A stretch of 64,000 bases of DNA from Olsenella porci (lineage in GTDB: Bacteria; Actinomycetota; Coriobacteriia; Coriobacteriales; Atopobiaceae). How positions within the stretch are numbered: position 1 is the stretch's first letter; every line of letters starts with the position of its first letter. Both the position numbers and the translations under genes were made by a program. Positions 34,411 through 44,700 of this stretch are shown piece after piece. Below the pieces are notes generated by a model. It did not search any database. It had not been told where the DNA came from and worked only from the letters and a program-made list of their open reading frames with translations. The DNA lies in the NCBI RefSeq assembly GCF_009695875.1, contig NZ_VUNC01000001.1, positions 124,001 through 188,000 of the forward strand, read 5' to 3'.

Positions 34411-35484
34411 CTAAACGAGGCCAGCTTCTACATTTTGCCTAAGCTGTCCGCACGCGGCGTCGATGTCAGACCCACGCGAGTTCCTGATGGTTGCCTCAAC
34501 ACCAACATTGCCAAGTCTGCGGACGAACTCCTGCGCACGAACGTCGGAGGAGGGGAGGAACTTGGAGCCCTTCACATGGTTGAGCTGGATGATATTGACG
34601 TGCGCAAGGTTGTCCTTGCAGAAATCACAGAGGGCAGCAAGTTCCGCATCGGTGTCGTTGACTCCCTTGATGAGGGCGTATTCGTACGTGGGGCGCCGCC
34701 CGGTCTTATCAACGTACTCGCCCATCATGTCATAGAGCCGCAGGAGAGAGTACTTCTTGACCCCCGGCATGAGCATGTCACGTGTCTTCTGGACGGCGGA
34801 GTGAAGCGAGATGGCAAGCGTAAACTGCTCGGGTTCGTTTGCAAAACGCTTGATCATTGGGATGACTCCACAGGTGGAGACGGTAAGGTGGCGCGCACCA
34901 ATGCCGGCGCCCTCGGGGGAATTGAGTTTGCGGAGGGCACCAAGCGTGGCGTCATAGTTCATGAAAGGCTCGCCCTGCCCCATGAGTACCACGCTCGTAA
35001 CACGTGCATTGAAATCGTCGCGAACGTGCATGACCTGCTCGTAGATCTCGCCGGAGGTGAGGGAGCGGGTAAGACCCGAGGCGCCCGTGGCGCAAAAGGC
35101 GCACCCCATGGCGCAGCCTGCCTGGGTGGAAGCACACACGGCAAGCTTGTTGCGCGAGGGCATTCCTACGCATTCCACGCAGACCCCGTCGGGGAAGCGC
35201 AGAAGGTACTTGCGACTGCCGTCGTTTGACAGCTGACGCGCGACTTCCTCGACGCCGCCGAGAGTGAGGTGCTCGGAAAGCGTGGCCCTCAGAGCCTTGG
35301 GCAGATTAGACATATCATCAAAATTAGAAACGTTCTTCTCCCATACCCACTCTTCGATCTGCTTGGCCCTAAACTTAGGCTGACCAAGCTCCTCGAGAAG
35401 GGAGACGAGCTCGGAGTGAGAGACGGTGTGGACGTCGCGCCTCTTGATGGCGGCTGGGGAGCGGTCGGACATTGCTTCTTGCAT
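34411..35484 (-). CDS. rlmN: 23S rRNA/tRNA adenine-C2 methyltransferase RlmN
   Basis: The radical-SAM enzyme has 357 residues from the ATG at 35484 (GAGAGGT upstream). The cluster motif CAMGCAFCATG (CxxxCxxC) is visible, and DIDAACGQLRQ at the C-terminus carries the methylation Cys. It methylates A2503 of 23S rRNA and A37 of some tRNAs. An upstream in-frame ATG at 35550 would add a non-conserved leader. Confidence 0.95.
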   Translation of the reverse strand: MQEAMSDRSPAAIKRRDVHTVSHSELVSLLEELGQPKFRAKQIEEWVWEKNVSNFDDMSNLPKALRATLSEHLTLGGVEEVARQLSNDGSRKYLLRFPDGVCVECVGMPSRNKLAVCASTQAGCAMGCAFCATGASGLTRSLTSGEIYEQVMHVRDDFNARVTSVVLMGQGEPFMNYDATLGALRKLNSPEGAGIGARHLTVSTCGVIPMIKRFANEPEQFTLAISLHSAVQKTRDMLMPGVKKYSLLRLYDMMGEYVDKTGRRPTYEYALIKGVNDTDAELAALCDFCKDNLAHVNIIQLNHVKGSKFLPSSDVRAQEFVRRLGNVGVEATIRNSRGSDIDAACGQLRQNVEAGLV

Positions 35485-35596
35485 TTTTACCTCTCGTCCA
35501 TGGTGGGTGCGGTAGTGGAGTATCCTCGGAATCTGGGTGAGAGCACCCATTTAACCGAGTCTAACGCACCACCACAGCGCGCTAAGGAGTCCATGC

Positions 35597-36550
35597 ATGA
35601 CCAAGACTGACGTTACACAAAACAAGGTTGCCGTTCTTGCGGGCGGTTGGTCTGATGAGAAGGACATCTCCATGCAGTCCGGAACTGCCTGCGCCAACGC
35701 GCTCAGGGAGGCAGGGTTCAAGGATGTCGAGCTTCTTGACGTCGCGGATTCCGACTTCGTGGTGAAGTTGGCCCAGGGCGGTTACGACGTGGCGTTTGTC
35801 GCCATGCACGGTCACTACGGCGAGGACGGCTGCATCCAGGGCCTGCTAGAGATCTTGCACATGCCCTACACTTTCTCCGGGGTCCTGGCTTCCGCGCTTG
35901 GGACGGAGAAGGAGGTTGCCAAGTCTGTCTACAAGGCAGCTGGCATCCCCGTTCCCGAGGGCATCGACGTAGCGCCAGACACCAAGCTCACCTCTGAGCA
36001 GGCCGACGAGCTCGTCGCACGTCTGGGGCTCCCCATCTTCGTGAAACCGGCCGCCAACGGCTCAAGCTTTGGCGTGACGAGGGTCACCGAGGCCTCTGGT
36101 CTCAACGACGCCATAGAGAAGGCCGGTGCCCAAGGAGACCGCGTCCTCCTCGAGACCTGCATCGAGGGGACCGAAATCACTGTTCCCGTCATCGGCAACG
36201 ACGACCCCCAGGCGCTCCCCATCGTCGAAATAGTGTTCAATTCGCCGTTCTATGACATCAACGCAAAGTACGAGCCAAGCTCCATGCACCACGTGATTCC
36301 GGCGCGCATCCCCGAGGAGGCATATCGCAAGGCCCAGGAATACGCCGTCGCCGCGCACAAGGCCCTTGGCTGCCGCGGGACCTCCAGGAGCGACTTCATC
36401 GTCAAGAAGGACGGCACGCCCGTCATCCTCGAGATCAACACCATTCCCGGCATGACGGAGAGGAGCCTCATTCCCGATTCCGCCCGTCACGCCGGCATAG
36501 AGTTCCCGGAGCTGTGCAAGCGCTTCGTGGAGTGGGCACTGGAAGATTAG
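35597..36550 (+). CDS. ddl: D-alanine-D-alanine ligase
   Basis: The protein has 317 residues with the ATP-grasp fold. The Ddl signature HGHYGEDGCIQGLLE, the ATP-grasp Lys region LPIFVKPAANGSSFGVTRV and the C-terminal EINTIPGMTERSL are visible. It makes the D-Ala-D-Ala dipeptide for peptidoglycan. AAGGAG precedes the ATG. The DinG-type gene starts 12 bp after it and may be co-transcribed. Confidence 0.95.
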   Translation: MTKTDVTQNKVAVLAGGWSDEKDISMQSGTACANALREAGFKDVELLDVADSDFVVKLAQGGYDVAFVAMHGHYGEDGCIQGLLEILHMPYTFSGVLASALGTEKEVAKSVYKAAGIPVPEGIDVAPDTKLTSEQADELVARLGLPIFVKPAANGSSFGVTRVTEASGLNDAIEKAGAQGDRVLLETCIEGTEITVPVIGNDDPQALPIVEIVFNSPFYDINAKYEPSSMHHVIPARIPEEAYRKAQEYAVAAHKALGCRGTSRSDFIVKKDGTPVILEINTIPGMTERSLIPDSARHAGIEFPELCKRFVEWALED

Positions 36551-36562
36551 GGGATTGCCTGC

Positions 36563-39520
36563 ATGACAAAGGGGACCGAGCCAGACGCCACCAACGAGGT
36601 GACGCTGGAGTCCATCATCCTGCCCGGAACGCCCGAGTCGGTTCGCGAGCGGTACCTCTCTCTTGCTGCCAGGGCGGGGGAGAGTGACTTTGACCTCTTG
36701 GAGGAGGATATCGTCGTCCTGGACACCGAGACGACGGGGCTCTCGTTCAAGAGGTGCGAACTCATAGAGATCGCGGCAGCGCGCCTGAGTGGCCGCGAGG
36801 TGATTGAGCGGTTCCAGACCTTTGTGAGACCGTCGAAGCCGATTCCCCCCGAGATACAGAGGCTGACGAACATCAGCGATTCCGACGTGGCGGATGCCCC
36901 GTCAGCCAGGGAAGCGGTCGCAAGCTTGGCAGAGTTCGTCGGGGGCGCGCCGGTCCTGGCCCACAACGCGACGTTTGACCGGACTTTCATCGAGTCGGTC
37001 CCCGGCGGAACAGGCGTCTCTGACACGTGGATAGATACCCTCGCCCTCTCGCGAATTGCACTCCCGCGCCTCTCGACCCATCGACTCTCGGACCTGGCGC
37101 ATGCCTTTGGATGCGACTCCGTGACGCATCGCGCGACCGACGACGTCGATGCACTTGCTGGCATGTGGAGGATCATCCTGCTCGCGCTAACCGACCTGCC
37201 GGCGGGGCTCCTCGGGGTGCTTGGGGACATGCACCCCGAGGTCGAGTGGTCCTATCGCCCCATCATCTCGCACCTTGCCCTGGGCGAGGGGGACGACCAG
37301 CCCTTCTCGCTCAAGGAGATCCGCCATGACCTGGTGGAAGAGGGTCGTGGTCATGTTCGCGAGGACGTGGCCGAGTCTGACGTAGAGCCCAAGGCCCCCT
37401 CCAGCCGTCTGATCGACCAATGCTTTGACGAGGACGGTGTCGCCTCGCGGATGTACGGGAGGCTCGAGCGCCGACCGGATCAGCTGAGGATGGCGCAGGA
37501 GGTGCGAGACGCCCTGGCAGAGGGCTCGTTTCGCGCTATCGAGGCGGGGACGGGCGTTGGCAAGTCGCTCGCATACCTGATTCCCGAAGTGCTCTTTGCG
37601 CAGCAGAACGACCTCACTGTGGGCGTCGCCACGAAAACGAACGCGCTCACGGATCAGCTCGTCTCGCACGAGCTCCCCGCCCTCTCTGCGGCGCTTACGG
37701 GGGGAGTGAGCTTCACGAGCCTGAAGGGGTACGACCACTATCCGTGCCTGCACCGCGTGGAGACGTCCTTCTCCGCCGACCTGCCCGTCTCGCTCGTGGA
37801 CGGAGTGGGGAAGTCTGCCCACACCATCGAGGCCGAGATGCTCACCGCCTTGGCGGTGACGCTCTCGTATTGCTGCCAGTCACCAGACGGCGATCTCGAT
37901 GCCCTGGGCATACGCTGGAGGTTTGTTCCCCGCTCCATGCTCACCGTGACGCCGGACGAGTGCCTGAGGAACAAGTGTCCCTACTTTCCCAACGAGTGCC
38001 TCATCCATGGCGCCCGTCGCCGTGCAGCCCAGAGTGACGTGGTGGTCACCAACCACTCGCTTCTCCTTCGTGATGTCGACATGGACGGAGCATTGCTGCC
38101 CCCCATTCGTCATTGGGTGGTTGACGAGGCACATGGGTTTGAGGCCGAGGCGAGACGCCAGTGGGCTCGCGAGGTTTCGGGTGATGCCGTGCGGAGGGGA
38201 TTCGAGCAGCTCGGAGGCTTGCGGACGGGCGTCATCCACCAGGTGATGGCACAGCTGGAGCCAGTGGAGGGAGCATCTCTCCCTACGCGGCTTGTCACCA
38301 AGCTGGCTGCCGCGACGTCTCGTGCCATGACTTCCATGGAGTCGCTCTTTGACGCTCTTCACGATCTTGCTGTCATCGCCCCGCAGAACGGAGGGTATGA
38401 CAACATCTCGCTGTGGATAGACGAAGAGGTGCGCCAGACGCCCGAGTGGGCATCGCTCCTGGAGTGCATGGAGGCTGCCAAGTCTCGCTTGGACGAGGCC
38501 GCGAAGGATGCCGAGGAGGCCTCCAAGGCAATTGCGGAGACCAATCCCCAGCTTGCGGCTGACCTTACGTCCGCGACAAAGTTCGTCCCCGAGACTCGCG
38601 ATGCCATCGACCTTATCGCCAATGGCACGGACGAGACGTACGTGTACTCCGCCGAGCTTGCTCGCCGCAAGAGGGACGCCCCCTCCGAACGGCTCCTTGC
38701 CCAGAAGCTTGACGTGGGCGCCGAGGTGGGGAAGAGATGGCTCTCGCAGATGCGCAGTGTTGTGTTCACGTCGGCGACGATGGCGGTGGGGAAGGATTTC
38801 TCGCACTTTGAGCACGCCGTGGGGCTTGATACCATGCCGGCAGGGCGGCGCAAGTGCGTCAAACTTGGGTCGAGCTTTGACTACGACCATAACATGTCGA
38901 CCATCGTGTGCTCGGACATGCCACAGCCGGGCGATCGCGAGTACCTGCCCGCGCTCGAGGACCTCCTGTTTGACATCCACAGGGCGATGGGGGGATCGGT
39001 CCTAACGCTCTTCACCAACAGGCGGGACATGGAACGTGTGTATCAGGGCCTCGCGCCACGCCTCCGTCAGGTGGGGCTCAACCTGCTGTGCCAAGAGAGA
39101 GGGACCTCGCCCAGGAGACTCAGGGAGGGCTTTTTGGCGGAGAGAAGCTGCTCCCTCCTCGCACTGCGGTCGTTTTGGGAGGGGTTTGACGCGACGGGGG
39201 ACACCCTGCGTTGCGTCGTGATACCCAAGCTGCCGTTCTCTAGCCCGACCGACCCGCTCGTGAGGGAGAGGGAGCTGCGCGAAGATCGCTCCTGGTGGCG
39301 TCACTCGCTCCCCGAGGCGGTCATCTCGGTAAAGCAGGCAGCGGGTAGGCTCATACGGACCTCGACCGACACCGGAATACTTGTCCTTGCAGACTCTCGA
39401 ATTGTCACCAAGAGGTATGGGAGGCAGTTTACCTCCTCGCTGCCTACGAGCGACTTCTCGCGCCTGGGGCGCGCGGACATCGGACGCTACATCGAAGACT
39501 GGCGCCTGTCCCACGAGTGA
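36563..39520 (+). CDS. dinG: DinG-type helicase with N-terminal DEDDh exonuclease
   Basis: The protein has 985 residues. The first 220 or so form a DnaQ-like exonuclease (VLDTETTGL, HNATFDRTFIE, HRATDDVDA). An XPD-like helicase follows: Walker A EAGTGVGKSLAYLIPE, DEAH box VVDEAHGFE, and motif VI near AAGRLIRTSTDTGILVLAD. Cysteines around CLRNKCPYFPNEC could hold an Fe-S cluster, as in DinG/XPD. It probably processes structured DNA in repair. The fused layout is the common Firmicute/Actinobacterial form. It converges with the PafBC-like regulator. Confidence 0.9.
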   Translation: MTKGTEPDATNEVTLESIILPGTPESVRERYLSLAARAGESDFDLLEEDIVVLDTETTGLSFKRCELIEIAAARLSGREVIERFQTFVRPSKPIPPEIQRLTNISDSDVADAPSAREAVASLAEFVGGAPVLAHNATFDRTFIESVPGGTGVSDTWIDTLALSRIALPRLSTHRLSDLAHAFGCDSVTHRATDDVDALAGMWRIILLALTDLPAGLLGVLGDMHPEVEWSYRPIISHLALGEGDDQPFSLKEIRHDLVEEGRGHVREDVAESDVEPKAPSSRLIDQCFDEDGVASRMYGRLERRPDQLRMAQEVRDALAEGSFRAIEAGTGVGKSLAYLIPEVLFAQQNDLTVGVATKTNALTDQLVSHELPALSAALTGGVSFTSLKGYDHYPCLHRVETSFSADLPVSLVDGVGKSAHTIEAEMLTALAVTLSYCCQSPDGDLDALGIRWRFVPRSMLTVTPDECLRNKCPYFPNECLIHGARRRAAQSDVVVTNHSLLLRDVDMDGALLPPIRHWVVDEAHGFEAEARRQWAREVSGDAVRRGFEQLGGLRTGVIHQVMAQLEPVEGASLPTRLVTKLAAATSRAMTSMESLFDALHDLAVIAPQNGGYDNISLWIDEEVRQTPEWASLLECMEAAKSRLDEAAKDAEEASKAIAETNPQLAADLTSATKFVPETRDAIDLIANGTDETYVYSAELARRKRDAPSERLLAQKLDVGAEVGKRWLSQMRSVVFTSATMAVGKDFSHFEHAVGLDTMPAGRRKCVKLGSSFDYDHNMSTIVCSDMPQPGDREYLPALEDLLFDIHRAMGGSVLTLFTNRRDMERVYQGLAPRLRQVGLNLLCQERGTSPRRLREGFLAERSCSLLALRSFWEGFDATGDTLRCVVIPKLPFSSPTDPLVRERELREDRSWWRHSLPEAVISVKQAAGRLIRTSTDTGILVLADSRIVTKRYGRQFTSSLPTSDFSRLGRADIGRYIEDWRLSHE

Positions 39521-39547
39521 CGTCCGGGCGGCCTACGCGAGCGGCGG

Positions 39548-41551
39548 CTACCTCTCCTGTCCAAGCAAGGCGTCGCAGTAGCTGGCGATTGCCTCCCGCA
39601 GCCTGTCGTCCCCGACGGTGACGTTGGACCCGCAGGATGCCAGGTTCCTTACAAGCCATTGACCTCCGTACCAGGGGAGACTTGTGGTCACGCCCCCATC
39701 CTCGTCGCGGGAGAGGATAGCGAGGTCGTTCCAGCTGCGCGAGTAGGCGAGAGACTCGGAGGCAAAGCGCACGACGACCCTCTTGGCATCGCCGTGAGTG
39801 TTTGGGGATTGGATTGCCGACTGCTGCTTTGGCTTCTCACAACGGGGTTCTCTCATGCGATCGAGGCGGAAGGTTCTCTCGCCCCTGCGGACGATGTCAA
39901 ACCCATCGAGGTACCATCGACCCTCCGAAGACCTTAGACCCCTTGGGGCGACCTTCCTGGTGGAGGGGCTGTCAGGGGAGGCTGTGTAGGAGAACGAGAG
40001 CCACATTCTGTTGGCAATCGCCCGCACGCAGGTCTCGTATGTCTCGTTCGAAGCCTCTGCGGACATTGCACGCTCGAGCTCCTTGCTGCGAGGGGAAAGC
40101 TGCCCAACCGCCCCGATGCTCTCCCTGAGCTGCGTCACGATTGGATCCCCGTCACCGACGCCAATCGAGTCGAGGGCGGCAAGGAGGGCATAGGTCTCCG
40201 AGAGGCTCAATCGTAACGGGCGACCCTTGACCCCCCTGTCAAATGCGAGCGTTAGGGTGTCGTCGTCCTCGCCGTACATTAGCGGCAGGTTCAGCTCCTC
40301 CTCATCCCAGCTTGTGGCGACGAGCATGAGCAGGTGTCGTGCGTGTGCGATGCCACACCCTAGGCGCGCTGCAACGGAGGCCGCGGACACCTGGTCCCCC
40401 TCGCGCGTTAGCGCGCCGAGCAGGGCTGCGAGCTCGCGCGCCTCGTCTATTCCTCCCTTTCTCCCCATACGCGCGGCGCGACGTTTGAGGGAGGCCGCTG
40501 ACGGCAGCTGGTGTTGAGAGGGGAGTACATCGAGGCAGCTTGAAGCGTCCCGAGCGGAGGCAAGGGCATCCTCGAGCAGGGTGCGCCACTGGTCAACGAG
40601 GGTGTTGGGGCCAATCGGTATGGCCCCCGCCGCCACCGCCCACGAAGAGGCGAGTCCGAGGTCCGAGACTCCAGCGGTCCAGACGGTCCGTTCGTGGGCG
40701 TCGTCCTCCCATGTCCCCCTTCCCTCCAACTGCTCACGAAGCTCTTGGTTGGGTGGTGTGGGAAACGAGAAGGAGCAGGTCGCGATGATCGGACCAGCTT
40801 GAAAGGGAAGCTTGAGGAAATCCCTTAGGCAGAAGTCCCCCGGGACTTGGTACGAACGCCCCTCGATCCTGCGTGCAGACTTGAAGCGGTCGAGCCGGAA
40901 CGTGTGTGCCTCTCCCCACCCGCTCCCCTTCGAAGCCTTGCTTGCGGCGACGAGATAGGTGTTTCCGCGCAGCCCAAAGGAGCCATAGGGTGCGAGGACC
41001 CGTTTTGTCTCCCTCCCCATCGCGTCCACGTAGGTCACCCTGACGGCGATACGTGCCGCCAGGCACTCCATCAGCTCGCGAGCGACCGTCCCGACGCCCC
41101 CTGCTCCCTCCCCAACGAATACGGGCGTGGCGGAGCCAAAGTGGCGGTCGAGCTTTGCAAGCGCGAGGCGCAGGTCAGAGCGATAGGGGAAGTCTGGGTC
41201 GGTCACCAATGGGGCGCAGGCTACGTCGAGCGTCAGCGCCTCCTCGGGGAGGAGCTCGGAAGGCTGCACAAACGAGAGCCGCTCGTCGACGACCCACGAA
41301 GCGTCTTCTCCACTCTGTGCAACGTTTTGTATGACCATGCCGCACTGTGCGAGTACCTCCCGGTCTCGGGAGAATGCCCTGCGAAAGCTTTCGCTCGAGA
41401 GCTCTGGGTAGTAGGCATTTCGGATCTCGCCGGAGGTGAGTGGCCTGCGTGAGCCAGAGAATGACATCAGGAGACCGGCGACGCGCCGTGCCCTCTCGTC
41501 GTCACGGGTGACCCTCTCGCCCGCATCCTCCCCACGGTGCTCTCGTGACAT
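39548..41551 (-). CDS. fused PafB-PafC-like WYL-domain regulator
   Basis: The protein is 667 residues, read from the ATG at 41551 (AGGGGG upstream). It contains the same module twice: a winged helix (VAGLLMSFSGSRRPLTSGEI and ALTREGDQVSAASVAARLG) followed by a WYL domain (YGSFGLRGNTYLVAASK and RGLRSSEGRWYLDGFDIV). PafB and PafC are separate but adjacent genes in many actinobacteria and activate DNA-damage genes when WYL domains bind ssDNA. Here they appear fused in one chain. The neighbouring exonuclease-helicase fits a DNA-repair context. Confidence 0.85.
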   Translation of the reverse strand: MSREHRGEDAGERVTRDDERARRVAGLLMSFSGSRRPLTSGEIRNAYYPELSSESFRRAFSRDREVLAQCGMVIQNVAQSGEDASWVVDERLSFVQPSELLPEEALTLDVACAPLVTDPDFPYRSDLRLALAKLDRHFGSATPVFVGEGAGGVGTVARELMECLAARIAVRVTYVDAMGRETKRVLAPYGSFGLRGNTYLVAASKASKGSGWGEAHTFRLDRFKSARRIEGRSYQVPGDFCLRDFLKLPFQAGPIIATCSFSFPTPPNQELREQLEGRGTWEDDAHERTVWTAGVSDLGLASSWAVAAGAIPIGPNTLVDQWRTLLEDALASARDASSCLDVLPSQHQLPSAASLKRRAARMGRKGGIDEARELAALLGALTREGDQVSAASVAARLGCGIAHARHLLMLVATSWDEEELNLPLMYGEDDDTLTLAFDRGVKGRPLRLSLSETYALLAALDSIGVGDGDPIVTQLRESIGAVGQLSPRSKELERAMSAEASNETYETCVRAIANRMWLSFSYTASPDSPSTRKVAPRGLRSSEGRWYLDGFDIVRRGERTFRLDRMREPRCEKPKQQSAIQSPNTHGDAKRVVVRFASESLAYSRSWNDLAILSRDEDGGVTTSLPWYGGQWLVRNLASCGSNVTVGDDRLREAIASYCDALLGQER

Positions 41552-41727
41552 GTCAGACCCCCTGGACGTGTCTGGCCGGCTTGTGTGTGCGTGTGGCACG
41601 TAGCTGGCAAAACGTGGCAGCGCCTCGCCGATGGCGGGGTACCGTAATCCTCGTACGCATGATAAGACGTATACTCGAACGATGAAAAGATGGACGATTC
41701 TCACTTCCTTCGGCAAAGGATGCATAT

Positions 41728-44700
41728 ATGTCCTCTACGCGCAACTATCTGGACTACCTGGACGACAAGGTGGACATCTCCCCGGTCAACAGCCAGGAGG
41801 AGCTTGACGAGGCGCAGCTCATCCGTTCGCTCATGGACGAGCACGGCCTCGAGACCAGCATGCAGGAGTTCTCGGCACCCCTCTCGGCAGAACTGCCGCA
41901 TGCGGTTCTCTACATCGTCCTCGTCCTCGGGACCCTTCTCTCCGGATTTCTCGGCAGCAGGGTGGCGTTGGTCGGCCTCGCCCTTGTCGTGGTGTCATTC
42001 GCGCTGCTTGCCGCCAGGTACTCGGGTCGGGATCCCCTGGCGCGCCTGGGTCGTCGTGCCAACAGCCAGAACGTGATTGGCGTTCACCGCGCGAGCGGGC
42101 CCCTCGTCATGAAGGGCAACCGTCCCATTGTGATCGTGGCCCACTATGACAGCCCGAGCGAGGACTTCCTCTATTCCCCGGGTCTTGCACGCTACCAGTC
42201 TCTGCTCAAGGGCGCCTCGTTCTACTGCGTCATCGCCGACCTCCTGTGCGCGGTCATCCAGCTTGTCGCGGTTCTGCCCGCTGGGATTCGCCATCTGTTC
42301 TGGGTCGTGGGAATCGTGGCGGCGATTCCCCTGGTGGTGCTCGCCGCATCCATCGTGTATGCGAGGTTCTCGCCCTGCACGGTCGGCGCCAACGACAACA
42401 AGTCGTCGGTCGCCGCGATGCTCGGCGTCATGGACAAGGTTCGCCCCGGCGACGACCAGGCCAAGCGCTGGGCGGAGCTCCATCCCCGCAAGGAGGAGCC
42501 CCCCGCGCCTATGGCCGAACCCCCGCGTCAGCCCATGGAGCCCGAGTCCGAGGTGGAGCCGCTGGGGCCGGCTGCTGAAGTCGAAGGCGCCGAGGCAGTT
42601 CAGGCAGCTCCCGCGGCAGAGGCAGACGCACCCAATGCCCCCGCTGCCCAGACGTCGGCTCCGGTGCACCAGGATGCGACGCCCTCGATCACTGACGCCT
42701 TCGTGCCCCAGGTCATCCCTGCCCCGCAGGATGGAGAGCGTGCGGTGCGAAGGGGGACCGAGTTCATCCAGAGCCTCCACATCCTTCCCGAGGACTGCGA
42801 GATCGTGTACGACCGCCCGCCGGTTCCGGATGTCGTGCTTCCCGATCTCCCTCCCATAGAGGACCTTGTGCCGCAGGAGGTTCCCGAGGAGGAAGAGGAA
42901 CCGGAGCCTCAGGGGAAGCCCGGTGCCGTTCCAGACTTCTTTGGCGCCGCTCCCCAAGGCGAGGTCCAGGAGACCCAGGTTCGACCCAAGCCGGTTGACC
43001 AGGTGTACTACCCCGAGTCCTACCAGGAGGAAGAAGACCCGATTGCCGAGTACGAGGTGATCAAGGACGAGGAACCGTCCGTGCCGCAGTCTGCCGGCAT
43101 CGCCTCGCTCTTCCATCGCCTTGCCCAGAGGTTCTCCTCCGATAGGGGAGAGGGGCAGCACTCCTCCGTCGATGGTGCAGCCTCGCCGGGCGAGGTCGTC
43201 TCGACTCACGCTGCCGACGCCCCGAGCGTCAAAGTCGTCTCTCGTCCCCACGACGACGACATCCCTCACATTGAGAAGGGACAGACCTATATAGAGAGTC
43301 ACGTCCCGAGCGTCGAGTCGGATGATGAGGGGGCTGCCTCGGAGGAGCCAGAGCAGGGCGCCTTCCAAATCCCCGACTTCGTGCGCGGGAATGGCGCTTT
43401 CGCATCTCACGACAACGAGGGGGCGATGGCTCCCGACGAGGCGGGCGAACGAATCCCGGAGCCCATCGTTACAGACGCGCGGAAGGCGACGAGCGTCTCC
43501 GACGAGCAGCCGAACGCCGGGTTTGAATCCGCTGCGCCGAGTGGGTCCGCCGCGGACGCCGAGACCTCCCTTCCCGAGGAAGCTCCCGTGCAAGACGAGC
43601 CGACTCCCTCCGCAGAGGAAGAGGCTGGCGTCACCTCGCAGGACGAGGGTTTCGCCAGCGATACTACTGTCATGCCGCCGTTGAGCGAGAGCCTTCCGAG
43701 GCTGGATGTTGAGCCACCAGCCCCTGTCGACTCGAAGGGCGTGACCACTGCTGACGAGGGGCACGCGGTGGAGCAGCCAGCCGCCGCCTACTCCTCGGAG
43801 TCCGATCAGGTCGTGGCGTCTGATGGGACGGACGACTCCTCCGCCGGCTCCTTGACCGATGACCAGACTGCCTCCCCCTGGGTTTGGGAGCAGGAGATTA
43901 TGGAAGACGATCTTTCTGACTCCGCCACGGCCGAGGAGGGTGGCGAGGAACCCGAGGAGGCATCCTCGGGCGACGGTGGCTGGGACTCCTGGGGTAGCCA
44001 GACAATGGCAAACGAGGATGCCGCGCCCTTCAATCCTGATGGCGACGTGCCCCATGGGCTGCCCGTCTCTGCATTCGTCGAGGGGTCAGAGAGACTCTAT
44101 GGCGAGCCATCCCCGTTCTGGGATGTCGCGGATGCCGAGTACGAGACGATAGACGACGAACCGAAAGAGCCTGCCCAAAATGCAGACGATCCTGCGCCCA
44201 TTGCAGCTGACGAGGGGGTGCGGACAGACTTCGGCGAGTCGGATGACATTGCTCCCGAGGACGAGGCGGTGGATGAGATGGACGATGCGTCGTCCCCCTC
44301 GAACACCTCTCAGTTGGAAACTGGGGTTGCCGACGACGAGCCCACGCTTGTCTCACATCCAGTCAAGCTCGAGACGATAGACGACGTATACGTTCCAGAG
44401 GACCATACGCCTGCCGACGAGACCAATGGTCTTGTCCCTGGGGGCTCGCAGGCAGAGGCTCCCTCGGCGGATTCGCCAAAGGAGTCCGCCGACGAGCCGA
44501 CCACAACGCCTGTCGAGCGGCATGACGCTGGCGAAACGACTAGTTTGAGTGGCCTCTTCCCCGCGGAGGACGAGTACGAGGCGACAGAGGCCGAGGGCGT
44601 CCCACAGCGAGCGATTGGCTACACCCTGGGCGAGGAGCCAGCCGAGCTCACGTCTGAAGACTATCGCATGGCGGACCCAAACGAGACGGCGCCGATTGAG

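Noticed and set aside
41995-44055. Minus-strand frame of 686 codons inside the M28-like gene
   Set aside because: It is the mirror of the acidic repeat region, and the + strand frame is continuous over 1575 codons with conserved ends.
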